From: Baaleninema simplex PCC 7105
Lineage (GTDB): Bacteria; Cyanobacteriota; Cyanobacteriia; Cyanobacteriales; Geitlerinemataceae
DNA length: 64,000 bases
Assembly (NCBI RefSeq): GCF_000332355.1
Contig: NZ_KB235958.1
Location: forward strand, 2,016,181-2,080,180
Direction of reading: 5' to 3'
The notes under the pieces are model-generated. The model worked only from the letters and a program-made list of their open reading frames with translations. It had not been told where the DNA came from and did no database searches. A program made the position numbers and the translations under genes. Below, piece by piece: positions 44,299-52,831 of this stretch. Position 1 is the first letter of the stretch, and each line of letters opens with the position of its first letter.

Positions 44299-44958
44299 TT
44301 ATTCAAACAATCGTGTTAACCAATTTGTGAATTTTTCAGCAAGATATGTATGAGGACGAAGAGATTGTCGAGTAATTGCTTTTCCTAAAGGATATCCCGG
44401 CTCGTCATGCCAAGCTAAATAGGTATGAATTACAGCTTTACTATAATGTACTTCTTTAAAAGTCGTCATATTTCTGTTTTTTGCTTCTCGAACTGATTCT
44501 CGGGCAAATTGTAAAGATTTAGGTTCGGCTAGTTCTGCACAAAAGTCTTCTAACATCCCCGAATCTTGATTGTTTGGCATCAACCAAAATCCTAGCTTAG
44601 GTTTATCTTCAATACGCTCGACTATTGTTCCGTTAATATCTGGATTGACATCCAAATCGTAGCGATGATTATTGTTTCTTAATTTACTTTTGATACTCTC
44701 CCACCTCCCTCTAACCGAGTCAACAGAAGGTTTATCAGCGTCAAGCATAACACCTATAACTTTGGGAGGATTGGGGCGTACTATTAGAGCATTGAGTCGC
44801 TTCAATACTCCATTGTCAGAACCACATTGATAAATTCCAAATGTTTCAGGAACATTATGAGTCTCACATAGAGCCATGACGACATGACAATCATTAGTTC
44901 CTTCAACCAACAACACTTTTTCTGTATCTTGTTTGCAGATATCTGCCATACTACTCAC
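44299..44958 (-). CDS. DUF3226 TOPRIM-fold protein, partner of the AAA ATPase
   Basis: The 219-residue protein has TOPRIM motifs: the Glu in VLLVEGTNDCHVVMAL (about residue 19) and the DxD in VIGVMLDADKPSVDSVRGRWE. GFWLMPNNQDSGMLEDFC is typical of DUF3226. TOPRIM enzymes cut or nick nucleic acids with metal ions. Its start overlaps the stop of the upstream AAA ATPase by 4 bp, so translation is coupled. ATPase plus TOPRIM pairs include OLD, Gabija and PARIS defence systems. The DNA is AT-richer than the flanks and lacks HIP1 sites, which suggests transfer. Confidence 0.82.
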   Translation of the reverse strand: MSSMADICKQDTEKVLLVEGTNDCHVVMALCETHNVPETFGIYQCGSDNGVLKRLNALIVRPNPPKVIGVMLDADKPSVDSVRGRWESIKSKLRNNNHRYDLDVNPDINGTIVERIEDKPKLGFWLMPNNQDSGMLEDFCAELAEPKSLQFARESVREAKNRNMTTFKEVHYSKAVIHTYLAWHDEPGYPLGKAITRQSLRPHTYLAEKFTNWLTRLFE

Positions 44959-46100
44959 CGAACCTCAACATCCATTTCCATGGCATCCGTGAGCGTTTCT
45001 GATGTATATTCTGTTGCTCTGATATCTCCATTTTTTATATCGAGTCTAAAGAAAGCTCCAAGCTCTGGATATTGATTCCAAGCGCGATCGAATCCTTCAA
45101 CACAATCACGACTATGGGTTGTTGCAAAAACTTGAACGTCAAGTTTTTTAGAGAGTTGAAACACGATGTCCCAAACCTTGGGCTGAACGCTCCAGTGCAA
45201 ACCATTTTCAAACTCATCAATTAAAAGTATTCCATTTTTTGCATTAACTAAAGCCAGAATTATATTAAACAAACGAGTCATTCCATCTCCCATACTTTTA
45301 AGAGGTAAAGGCTCTGCTCTTCCTGCAATTTTTACGAGTGGAATTCGATTTTTATCAGAGCGATTTTGACTGACATCTTCAACAAAAGCAATTCCCGAAA
45401 CTCGATTTTCAATTAGTCTCAGTGCGGATATTACTTCATTTTCTAAATCAGTCAAGCTCGTTAAATCCCAAAGCGCCGCAAGCTTTCGTTCAGATATATT
45501 TTCGGTTGAGACGAGTTGCCATGTAGATTTTATATCGGACTCTTGACTATGAGATATCACTCGAGAACTTACCCGATATCCGTAAGGTCGAATTTCTCGA
45601 ATGTCTCTGTCTAATCTAAAAAGTCTTCTGGTTTTGTTACTTTCTTCTGCAACTAGAAAAATCTCGATCGAATATTCGTCAAATAGAGTTAACTGTAATT
45701 CGGAAGCCTCGATTTTTCTTTTGATTGTTACTTCGTTATCATTTCTACTTTGATAAGCTGCTGTTGCAATATGTAGCTGGGTCTCTGAATTGATTTCTCC
45801 AAGCAAAATTCCTGGCTCTCCGATTAGCGGCAGCTTATGGCCAGAAAAGAGATGTCGAATCGAAGTATCTGTAAAATTTTGAGAGGGAATTTGAGCTTCG
45901 CTTATCCAGGTTTCTTGTCTTGATTTTATCAAGTCTAGCAAAACTAAAGGATCTGCATTGCTGATATAAAGCTGAATGGCTTCTAAAAATGCACTTTTTC
46001 CGGCATTGTTTTTTCCGACAATTAAATTGATGCGATTGAGTTTATCTATATTTAAACTTTTAAATAGTCTAAAATTTTTGATTTGAAAAGATTGTAACAT
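44955..46100 (-). CDS. AAA15/OLD-like ABC-type ATPase
   Basis: The 381-residue protein is an SMC/RecF-like ATPase: Walker A LIVGKNNAGKSAFLEAI (about residue 30), signature region PLPLKSMGDGMTRLFNIILAL, Walker B GILLIDEFENGLHWSVQ, and H-loop VFATTHSRDCVEGF. The N-K-N-x-A-G-K-S and S-x-G-D-G motifs fit the AAA_15/AAA_21 group found in OLD, PARIS AriA and retron effectors. No coiled coil is long enough for SMC. It begins an operon with DUF3226. Likely a defence ATPase sensor; the trigger is unknown. Confidence 0.88.
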   Translation of the reverse strand: MLQSFQIKNFRLFKSLNIDKLNRINLIVGKNNAGKSAFLEAIQLYISNADPLVLLDLIKSRQETWISEAQIPSQNFTDTSIRHLFSGHKLPLIGEPGILLGEINSETQLHIATAAYQSRNDNEVTIKRKIEASELQLTLFDEYSIEIFLVAEESNKTRRLFRLDRDIREIRPYGYRVSSRVISHSQESDIKSTWQLVSTENISERKLAALWDLTSLTDLENEVISALRLIENRVSGIAFVEDVSQNRSDKNRIPLVKIAGRAEPLPLKSMGDGMTRLFNIILALVNAKNGILLIDEFENGLHWSVQPKVWDIVFQLSKKLDVQVFATTHSRDCVEGFDRAWNQYPELGAFFRLDIKNGDIRATEYTSETLTDAMEMDVEVR

Positions 46101-46442
46101 TGCAGCCTCTTCAAGTTCGCTTCGATCGAATTCTAAAATATTCCAATTTAATGGGTATTACAAGAACTATTTTAAATTTAGCGATCGAGCCTTTTGTTGA
46201 ACATAAAAAAATAGAGAATACATTAATTTTAAAATTTCACAAAAAACCGTATTTTTTGCCTAATAGAGTGGTTTAACAATCGGCAACCCGAAAATTCTAG
46301 GCGATCGCCTTGGCGGTAGCGCCCCAACTGCGGTTTCCCGCCTGTGTCATGGGGTACTTTAACCGATTATTGATGACTGGGGACTGAATAACAGTGTACG
46401 ATCGAATCAAACAGTTTAAGAAAATCCGATCGCACATAACAG
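46101..46442. other. intergenic region between the ATPase pair and chlD
   Basis: The left 150 bp are AT-rich and probably hold the leftward promoter of the ATPase-DUF3226 operon. From about 46300 the base composition returns to that of the core genome (HIP1 site at 46301), so the right boundary of the foreign segment is near 46280. No gene is seen. Confidence 0.45.
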
Positions 46443-48503
46443 ATGTCAGCGACCTCCATCGCACCCACTCCAATCTCGTTTCCCCTCACCGCCATTGTGG
46501 GACAGGAAGCCATCAAACTGGCTCTGCTCCTGTCCGCCATCGATCCCGGTTTGGGCGGCGTGGCCGTGTCCGGCCGTCGCGGAACCGCTAAATCCGTCAT
46601 GGCTCGCGCCCTTCACGCCTTACTGCCCCCCATCGAAGTCGTCGCAGACTCCCTCAGTAACTGCGACCCCAACAAACCCGAAGAGTGGGACGATCGCGCG
46701 ATCGAACTCTACGGAAATCAGACCAACGGCAGCAGTGCCGAAATGCCCGAGGTTCCCACCCGCGTTATCCCGACGCCCTTCGTGCAAATTCCCCTCAACG
46801 TCACGGAAGACCGGCTTCTGGGGTCGGTGGATGTAGAACAGTCCGTCAAACAGGGACAGCCGGTGTTTCAACCGGGACTGCTGGCGCAGGCTCATCGCGG
46901 CGTCCTCTACGTGGACGAAATCAACCTTCTCGACGACCAGGTGGCGAACCTGCTGCTGAACGTCCTCACAGAAGGCCGAAACCAAATCGAACGGGAAGGG
47001 ATTAGCTTCCAACATCCCTGTCAGCCGTTGTTGATTGCAACCTACAACCCCGACGAAGGACCGCTGCGGGAACATTTGCTCGATCGCATCGCCATTACCC
47101 TCTCCGCCGACCAAGTGCTGGGACTCGATATGCGCGTGGCGGCGGTCGATCGCGTGTTAGATTACGCCAAATCCCCCGAACACTTCCTCAAGCAATTCGA
47201 TGAAGACCTCGACGGCTTGAAAACCCAAATTCTCCTGGCGCGAGAATGGTTGAAAGACGTTCGCATCAAACCGGAACAGGTCGAATATCTCGTCAACGAA
47301 GCCATTCGCGGCGTAGTCCAGGGACATCGCGCCGAACTGTTCGCCGTGCGCGTGGCCAAAGCCGCCGCCGCCTTGGACGGACGCACGGAAGTCAACGCCG
47401 ACGATTTGCGCCGGGCTGTAGAATTGGTCATCGTTCCGCGATCGACCGTGATTCAGACGCCGCCGGAAGAGGAACCGCCGCCGCCTCCCCCGCCGCCGGA
47501 GTCTAACCCCCCGGAAGACGAACAGCAGGACGACCAGCAAGAGGAAGACCAGCAGGACGAGGACGACCAACAAGAGGAAGATCGACCGGAAGACCAAACG
47601 CCGGACATTCCTGAAGAGTTTATTTTCGACCCGGAAGGGGCGATTCTCGACCCGGAAGTGCTGTATTTTTCCCAATCGATGCAGCGGGTTGGGAAATCGG
47701 GAAGCCGCAGTTTGATTTTCTCCGACGATCGCGGACGCTATATCAAACCGATGTTACCTCAAGGGAAAGTGTCTCGCGTGGCAGTCGATGCCACGTTGCG
47801 GGCGGCTGCACCCTATCAGAAGTCGCGACGGTTGCGGAATCCGGGTCGCCGCGTCATCGTGGAACAGTCCGATTTGCGATCGAAACGGTTGGTTCGCAAA
47901 GCTGGGGCGTTGGTGGTGTTCCTGGTGGACGCTTCCGGGTCGATGGCGTTGAATCGAATGCAGTCGGCGAAAGGTGCGGTGATGCAACTGCTGACGGAAG
48001 CGTATCAGAGTCGCGACCAAGTGTCGTTGATTCCGTTCCGTGGGGAACAAGCCGAGGTGTTGTTACCCCCGACGCGATCGATTACTCAGGCGCGGCGACG
48101 GTTGGAACGGCTTCCCTGCGGCGGCGGTTCGCCCTTGGCCCACGGGTTGACGCAGGCGGTTCGAGTGTGCGTGAACGCCCAGCAGTCGGGAGATGTGGGT
48201 CAGGCTGCGATCGTGGCCATTACGGACGGACGGGGAAATATTCCCTTGGCGCGATCGCTCGGAGAACCGATGGAACCGGGGGAAAAACCGGATATTAAGA
48301 AAGAGTTGCTGGAAATCGCCGGAAAAATTCGCGCCTTGAGCATTCAGCTTCTCGTGATCGACACTGAAAGCAAGTTTGTTTCGACGGGATTCGCGAAGGA
48401 ACTGGCCAAGCAAGCGGGTGGGAAGTATTATCACCTTCCGAAAGCCAGCGACCAAACCATTGCAGCCATGACGCAAAATGCGTTGAGAGATGCGATGGGT
48501 TAA
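46443..48503 (+). CDS. chlD: magnesium chelatase subunit D
   Basis: ChlD and ChlI form the AAA+ motor that with ChlH inserts Mg into protoporphyrin IX, the first step towards chlorophyll. The 686-residue protein has an N-terminal AAA+ module (Walker A-like [34 protein letters not shown]), a Pro-rich then Glu/Asp/Gln-rich linker (about 337-385), and a C-terminal integrin-I (VWA) domain with MIDAS residues in [16 protein letters not shown] (DxSxS). Length is normal. The gene is preceded by the AT-rich defence pair and followed 6 bp later by a hairpin array. Confidence 0.96.
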   Translation: MSATSIAPTPISFPLTAIVGQEAIKLALLLSAIDPGLGGVAVSGRRGTAKSVMARALHALLPPIEVVADSLSNCDPNKPEEWDDRAIELYGNQTNGSSAEMPEVPTRVIPTPFVQIPLNVTEDRLLGSVDVEQSVKQGQPVFQPGLLAQAHRGVLYVDEINLLDDQVANLLLNVLTEGRNQIEREGISFQHPCQPLLIATYNPDEGPLREHLLDRIAITLSADQVLGLDMRVAAVDRVLDYAKSPEHFLKQFDEDLDGLKTQILLAREWLKDVRIKPEQVEYLVNEAIRGVVQGHRAELFAVRVAKAAAALDGRTEVNADDLRRAVELVIVPRSTVIQTPPEEEPPPPPPPPESNPPEDEQQDDQQEEDQQDEDDQQEEDRPEDQTPDIPEEFIFDPEGAILDPEVLYFSQSMQRVGKSGSRSLIFSDDRGRYIKPMLPQGKVSRVAVDATLRAAAPYQKSRRLRNPGRRVIVEQSDLRSKRLVRKAGALVVFLVDASGSMALNRMQSAKGAVMQLLTEAYQSRDQVSLIPFRGEQAEVLLPPTRSITQARRRLERLPCGGGSPLAHGLTQAVRVCVNAQQSGDVGQAAIVAITDGRGNIPLARSLGEPMEPGEKPDIKKELLEIAGKIRALSIQLLVIDTESKFVSTGFAKELAKQAGGKYYHLPKASDQTIAAMTQNALRDAMG

Positions 48504-48509
48504 GCCGTA

Positions 48510-48735
48510 GGGTGCGTGACTTGAAAAATCGGGTGTCGATCGTGAGACCGAGAAATCGTCACGCACCGACAACGTACACCGCCAACATACAAGGGTGCGT
48601 GACTTGAAAAATCGGGTGTCGATCGTGAGACCGAGAAATCGTCACGCACCGACAACGTACACCGCCAACATACAAGGGTGCGTGACTTGAAAAATCGGGT
48701 GTCGATCGTGAGACCGAGAAATCGTCACGCACCGC
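48510..48735. repeat. three tandem 83-bp hairpin repeats
   Basis: Units start at 48510, 48593 and 48676, each opening GGGTGCGTGACTTGAAAAAT with the inverse GTCACGCACC about 50 bp on, so each folds as a hairpin. The stem and the ACATACAA spacer are the same as in the 15673-15924 array, while the loop differs and lacks the HIP1 site. Both arrays lie directly downstream of a housekeeping gene. Confidence 0.85.
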
Positions 48736-48848
48736 TGAGGTTTCAAAAATTGCACCACATCAGACACAGAGGGAGTAAAATTCGAGAGAAATCTGGGAAC
48801 TTGGGAAATCTGACTATAAAATGAGAAAAATCTCGTCCCAGAAGTGCG

Positions 48849-51020
48849 ATGACCGTCAACGCCACTTTACCGGACTATCTCGATTCTCTGATTTCCCTCG
48901 CTCTCGACGCGGGGCTATTCGACACGCGCCCTGAAAGCCTTGAGGACATCCTCGATCGCCTCCCCCACGATCGCATCGTCGCCTGTTGCAACGACAGCCC
49001 CCTCGGAAAACACCTTCCCGCCGCACTTTACGTTCACTGGTGCGCCGTCGAGAACTTATCGCTTCCCCTGCGTCTTTACGAAGCCTGCGCCAGAAGTCTC
49101 CTCGACGATTTAGACGGTGCAACACTGGTGAAGTTTTCCCTCGAACATCCGAAACTCTCTTATCTGGCTTACCCGGAATTCGACAGCGAACCCCATCCAG
49201 TCCTTCACAGCAGTATTCGCGTCAACCTCCACCATCGCAGCGTCGATCGCCGCACTTATCAAATTACCGAAAATCCTCCAGTTCTGCACCGGAAGGAAAC
49301 CTTCGTCACGCCAGATTATCCCGGTTACGAGGATTTCGTGCGTTTGACGAAACAAGAGGAACGCTTCGGACTCCTCGATAAACGACGCCACATCGGAACC
49401 CTGGCGGGTTGGGAAAAATGTTTGCAGGAAGCGGGGGTCGAAATTCGCGATTACACGGTGGTTCGCCGCCACGACAGCGAGGGAAATCTCGTTAAGCCCA
49501 AGATCGATCGCCATCGCGCTGCTATCGTCCGTCACGATTTGTCTCGTCCGGTCAAATTGGCGTTACAAGCGGGGTTGCTACCGCCAGAGAAGAGCTTTTT
49601 TGATTACGGATGCGGGTACGGCGGCGATGTCGATCGCATCGCACAACAAGAAATTGTCAGTCACGGATGGGATCCCTATTATGCGCCAGACAATCCCATC
49701 GAAGCCGCCGACGTGGTGAATTTGGGGTACGTGATTAACGTCATTGAAGAACCCGCCGAACGTCGGGAAGCTTTGGTGAAGGCGTGGGAGTTGACGCGAG
49801 AGGTGTTGGTGGTGTCGGCGCAAGTGGCGATTCGCGATCGCGATGCGGGACAACTGGCGTATGGCGACGGGGTGGTGACGCGACGGCGCACGTTTCAGAA
49901 ATATTACGAACAGGAAGAACTGAAAGTCTATATCGACAGCGTTCTCGGGGTGGATTCGATTCCCCTGGGATTGGGGGTTTACGCGGTGTTTCGGGATATC
50001 GATCGCGGGGAACAGTTTCGTCTGTCTCGGTTTCGATCGCGATCGACGACACCGCGAATTCGCGTCTCGGTGAAACAGTTCGAGGAACATCGGGAAATCC
50101 TCGAACCTCTGATGCAGTTTTACAGCGATCGCGGACGACTCCCCCGAGGAGACGAGTTACACGAACAGACGGAAATTCTCGAGGTGTTTGGAAGTTTCCG
50201 GCGTGCGTTTCGGGTGGTATTGTGGGCGACGGACGAATCGGATTGGTACGACATCGCCGAACGCCGCCGTCAGGAGTTGTTGATTTATTTGGCGCTGACG
50301 AAATTCCGCCATCTTCCCCGGTTCGGACAGCTCGATCGCACGTTGCAATACGATATTCGCGCCTTTTTTGGCAGCTACAAACAAGCGTTAGCCGCCGCCG
50401 ATTTAATGTTGTTTTCGGTAGGGGATTTATCCCGATTATCGACACTGTGCAACAACAGTCCTATCGGACAGCGATCGCGGCGAGGGTTGGTGGTGCATAT
50501 CAGTGCTTTTGAAGACCTCGATCCGCTGTTGCGAATTTACGAAGGTTGCGCCAGTCGCACCATCGGGCGCATGGAAGACACGACGTTAATTCAATTCCAC
50601 ACGCAACGTCCGAAGATTTCCTATTTGTTTTGTCCCGATTTCGACGAAGATCCTCATCCAATCGTTCGGCGCATCGTACAAATCGATCTACAAGAATTAG
50701 ACGTTACGTATTACGATTATACGTATTATAAAAACCCATTTGTTTTGCATAAAAAAGAACAGTTTGTAACACCAAATTATCCTTTATATGATAAATTTAA
50801 ACGGCTAACACGACAAGAAGAAAAATGGGGACTGTTAGACGACTTAGAAAAAATTCGCCGTCAAAAACAGTGGATAGAATGCTTGAACGACAACTGTGCC
50901 GAATTGCAAGGACATCGCGTTTACTGGCAAAAAGACGCCGATCCGTATCGTAAGAAACTCGTTGTGTCTAGAAGGCGTCGTTCGGCAGAGCGATCGCACC
51001 GCGATCGCAATATAATATAG
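48849..51020 (+). CDS. DNA phosphorothioation-associated putative methyltransferase, duplicated end domains
   Basis: The 723-residue protein matches the methyltransferase that accompanies Dnd phosphorothioation genes. A SAM-binding core is central (FFDYGCGYGGDVDRIA near 250, VVNLGYVINVIEEP near 290). Residues about 40-195 (CNDSPLGKHLPAALYVHWCA, LVKFSLEHPKLSYLAYPEFD, ETFVTPDYPGYEDFVRLTKQEERFGLLD) are repeated near 535-700 (CNNSPIGQRSRRGLVVHISA, LIQFHTQRPKISYLFCPDFD, EQFVTPNYPLYDKFKRLTRQEEKWGLLD). No dndA-E genes are in the window. The last 300 bp are AT-richer than the rest. The basic tail (RRRRSAERSHRDRN) may be non-native. Confidence 0.85.
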   Translation: MTVNATLPDYLDSLISLALDAGLFDTRPESLEDILDRLPHDRIVACCNDSPLGKHLPAALYVHWCAVENLSLPLRLYEACARSLLDDLDGATLVKFSLEHPKLSYLAYPEFDSEPHPVLHSSIRVNLHHRSVDRRTYQITENPPVLHRKETFVTPDYPGYEDFVRLTKQEERFGLLDKRRHIGTLAGWEKCLQEAGVEIRDYTVVRRHDSEGNLVKPKIDRHRAAIVRHDLSRPVKLALQAGLLPPEKSFFDYGCGYGGDVDRIAQQEIVSHGWDPYYAPDNPIEAADVVNLGYVINVIEEPAERREALVKAWELTREVLVVSAQVAIRDRDAGQLAYGDGVVTRRRTFQKYYEQEELKVYIDSVLGVDSIPLGLGVYAVFRDIDRGEQFRLSRFRSRSTTPRIRVSVKQFEEHREILEPLMQFYSDRGRLPRGDELHEQTEILEVFGSFRRAFRVVLWATDESDWYDIAERRRQELLIYLALTKFRHLPRFGQLDRTLQYDIRAFFGSYKQALAAADLMLFSVGDLSRLSTLCNNSPIGQRSRRGLVVHISAFEDLDPLLRIYEGCASRTIGRMEDTTLIQFHTQRPKISYLFCPDFDEDPHPIVRRIVQIDLQELDVTYYDYTYYKNPFVLHKKEQFVTPNYPLYDKFKRLTRQEEKWGLLDDLEKIRRQKQWIECLNDNCAELQGHRVYWQKDADPYRKKLVVSRRRRSAERSHRDRNII

Positions 51021-51119
51021 CCAGCCCAACTGATTCGTGAAATTCTGTAATCTGAAAGTCCTGTAGCATGGCGATACCAACTACAGAGATCGTTCACAAC
51101 TCAAATGATTCTGCTATAT

Positions 51120-51235
51120 AGCAGTCCCAAATGGGTCGTCAAAAATTAAAACACCCGAAAAAATCTGATTCCCCGTTCCCCGTTCCCGATTCCCTTTTTG
51201 TCTCAATTTTGTTACACAACTGATTTAGGGTTGCT
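51120..51235. mobile_element. MITE with TA-flanked AGCArYCC ends, copy 1
   Basis: AGCAGTCCCAAATGGGTCG at the left matches, inverted and imperfect, CAACTGATTTAGGGTTGCT at the right. It is flanked by TATAT on both sides, fitting TA insertion. A second copy is at 55227-55335 with about 85% identity. A GTTCCCC block lies in the middle. Confidence 0.7.
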
Positions 51236-51730
51236 ATATAATACTTCTCGCCTCAATTGTACTTAAAAACGGAAACTTAAGGGCGATCGGCGATCGCTCG
51301 TTCGAGTCTGAGATTGCATCCCACTCGAACACGATAAAACTGGGACTCGACCCACTCACCCTTGTTGCAGTTCCGAGTTTTTAGGCAGGACTTACGTATT
51401 CACCCCATTTGTAGGGTGGGCAATGCCAACTCTACGCTACATTTAGTGTGATTAACGTTTAATTGCGTAAGTCCAGTAGGGTTGGCGATCGCGAGTTCGA
51501 TCTTTAAAATAATACGAAAACTGTAACAAATTGTTAGATCGAGTTGACATCTCGTTCCTGTAAGGATTGTCTCAAAACAGATGCGAGACAACACCATTTC
51601 CTGCTTCTCAATTGTGCGATGTACCGTTTAGAATCGAGATGAACTTGCGACCCAGAAAATCGCTCGGTTGTTTCCAAAAGATTCAGTCCAAAAAATTCAG
51701 CCCCTAAAGTTAAAAGTTCTCTAACGTCAT
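51236..51730. other. intergenic region upstream of the hemerythrin gene
   Basis: No gene is seen. A third small inverted-repeat element occupies 51388-51474. The remainder contains AT-rich sequence near 51500-51540 and before 51730 that could hold a promoter. Confidence 0.4.
51388..51474. mobile_element. small inverted-repeat element, GGACTTACG family
   Basis: GGACTTACGTA (51388-51398) and TGCGTAAGTCC (51464-51474) are inverse with one mismatch. The core TTTGTAGGGTGGGCAATG recurs, degraded, near 55500-55600 after GACTTACGTAG. It is non-coding. Confidence 0.65.
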
Positions 51731-52366
51731 ATGCAACGCGATCGAGACTCCAGCAATTTCGACAACACGGGACAGAGACACCGCAACGTCAACTTCAGCA
51801 TGGCGACAGAAACCCCTGAATCGTCAGCACTCGAAGCTGTCTCGACTGCTAGTTACCCCACCGTCAAGTCAATTCATCCATTTTCTGGGTTTCCCAAGCG
51901 TGAATCTATGCATCTATTTACTTGGGACGAATCTCTCGAAGTGGGGATTCCGTCGATCGACAACCAACACCGACATCTCGTCGAACAATTATCCCTGCTA
52001 CTCGAAGCCCTTGACCAACACAAAAGTAATGGGCAAGTCGAAGCCATTTTTAAATTTTTAGAACTCTATTTCGACAGTCACTTTCACTTTGAAGAACGAT
52101 GTATGGTTGCCTATCAATGTCCGGCGGCTCGACAAAACTGTATCGCTCATACTTACCTGCGGCGGACGCTACAAAAGCTCGAAGATCGATTTCAGCGGGA
52201 GGGGGTCAGCGTTGCCTTAATCGAAAACGTTCGACACCACCTGTACGATTGGTTTCTCGACCACATTCGCACGATCGACGTTCAACTCAAGCGTTCGACG
52301 CCAACCCCGAAAGTCGAAGCTGGAGATCCGACGAATTTTCCAATCCCTCGCACTCGATCGCAGTAG
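51731..52366 (+). CDS. bacteriohemerythrin
   Basis: Hemerythrins bind O2 at a di-iron site and act as oxygen carriers or sensors. The core starts at MHLFTWDESLEVGIPSIDNQH (about residue 60) and carries the iron ligands: DNQH, FDSHFHFEE, the later H in NCIAHTYLRRTL, and HHLYDWFLDHIRTID. A 59-residue Ser/Thr-rich leader precedes it; ATGs at 51800 and 51908 are also possible starts, and none has a strong ribosome-binding site. It opens a block of signalling genes, so it may report oxygen to the cyclase downstream. Confidence 0.9.
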   Translation: MQRDRDSSNFDNTGQRHRNVNFSMATETPESSALEAVSTASYPTVKSIHPFSGFPKRESMHLFTWDESLEVGIPSIDNQHRHLVEQLSLLLEALDQHKSNGQVEAIFKFLELYFDSHFHFEERCMVAYQCPAARQNCIAHTYLRRTLQKLEDRFQREGVSVALIENVRHHLYDWFLDHIRTIDVQLKRSTPTPKVEAGDPTNFPIPRTRSQ

Positions 52367-52831
52367 CCAAACCCCACGATATCTCACCTTTCGAGTCCGA
52401 GAAGACTTCAATCGCCAGCGTTCCCGACAGAAGAGTTTTGACGTTACAAATTGTAAGGTTTTATGCGATCGCAGACAGAAGAATACCAGAGAAACGAAGA
52501 CACAGAATAAAGTAGTAATAGAGTCCAGACTCTCCGGAAGCGTTGTCTCGAGCAGAGGCGCTAACCTTGCAGTTAGCCCTCACTCGCTTATCACAGGGGT
52601 ACATCGGGTCTACTTTCGGTTGTCCGTCCGCAGTGCGACCTGAAGAGAGACCGTCAAAAAAACGCGACCTCAAAACCGGACTGCTAAGCCGGACGTTCGG
52701 ACGGGGCGTTCTGAAGCAACTCGCACGGGGGAAGGGCTGAGCCGGTACTTGAACACTCGCGATCGGCTACACGATCCTCGGTTTCAAAGTCCGTTGCAAT
52801 CCGTCCTCGTTTCTTTGACTGGGTTTGTTGA
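52367..52831. other. intergenic region, unexplained
   Basis: No convincing gene. A frame at 52543-52740 encodes 65 residues of basic, non-family sequence and is preceded by no clear ribosome-binding site. The segment 52540-52740 is GC-rich with short stems (CTAACCTTGCAGTTAG; CCGGACTGCTAAGCCGG), so a structured RNA or a decayed element is possible. Confidence 0.35.

Noticed and set aside
52543-52740. 65-residue plus-strand frame before the adenylate cyclase
   Set aside because: No ribosome-binding site, no recognisable family; the composition suggests structured non-coding DNA.
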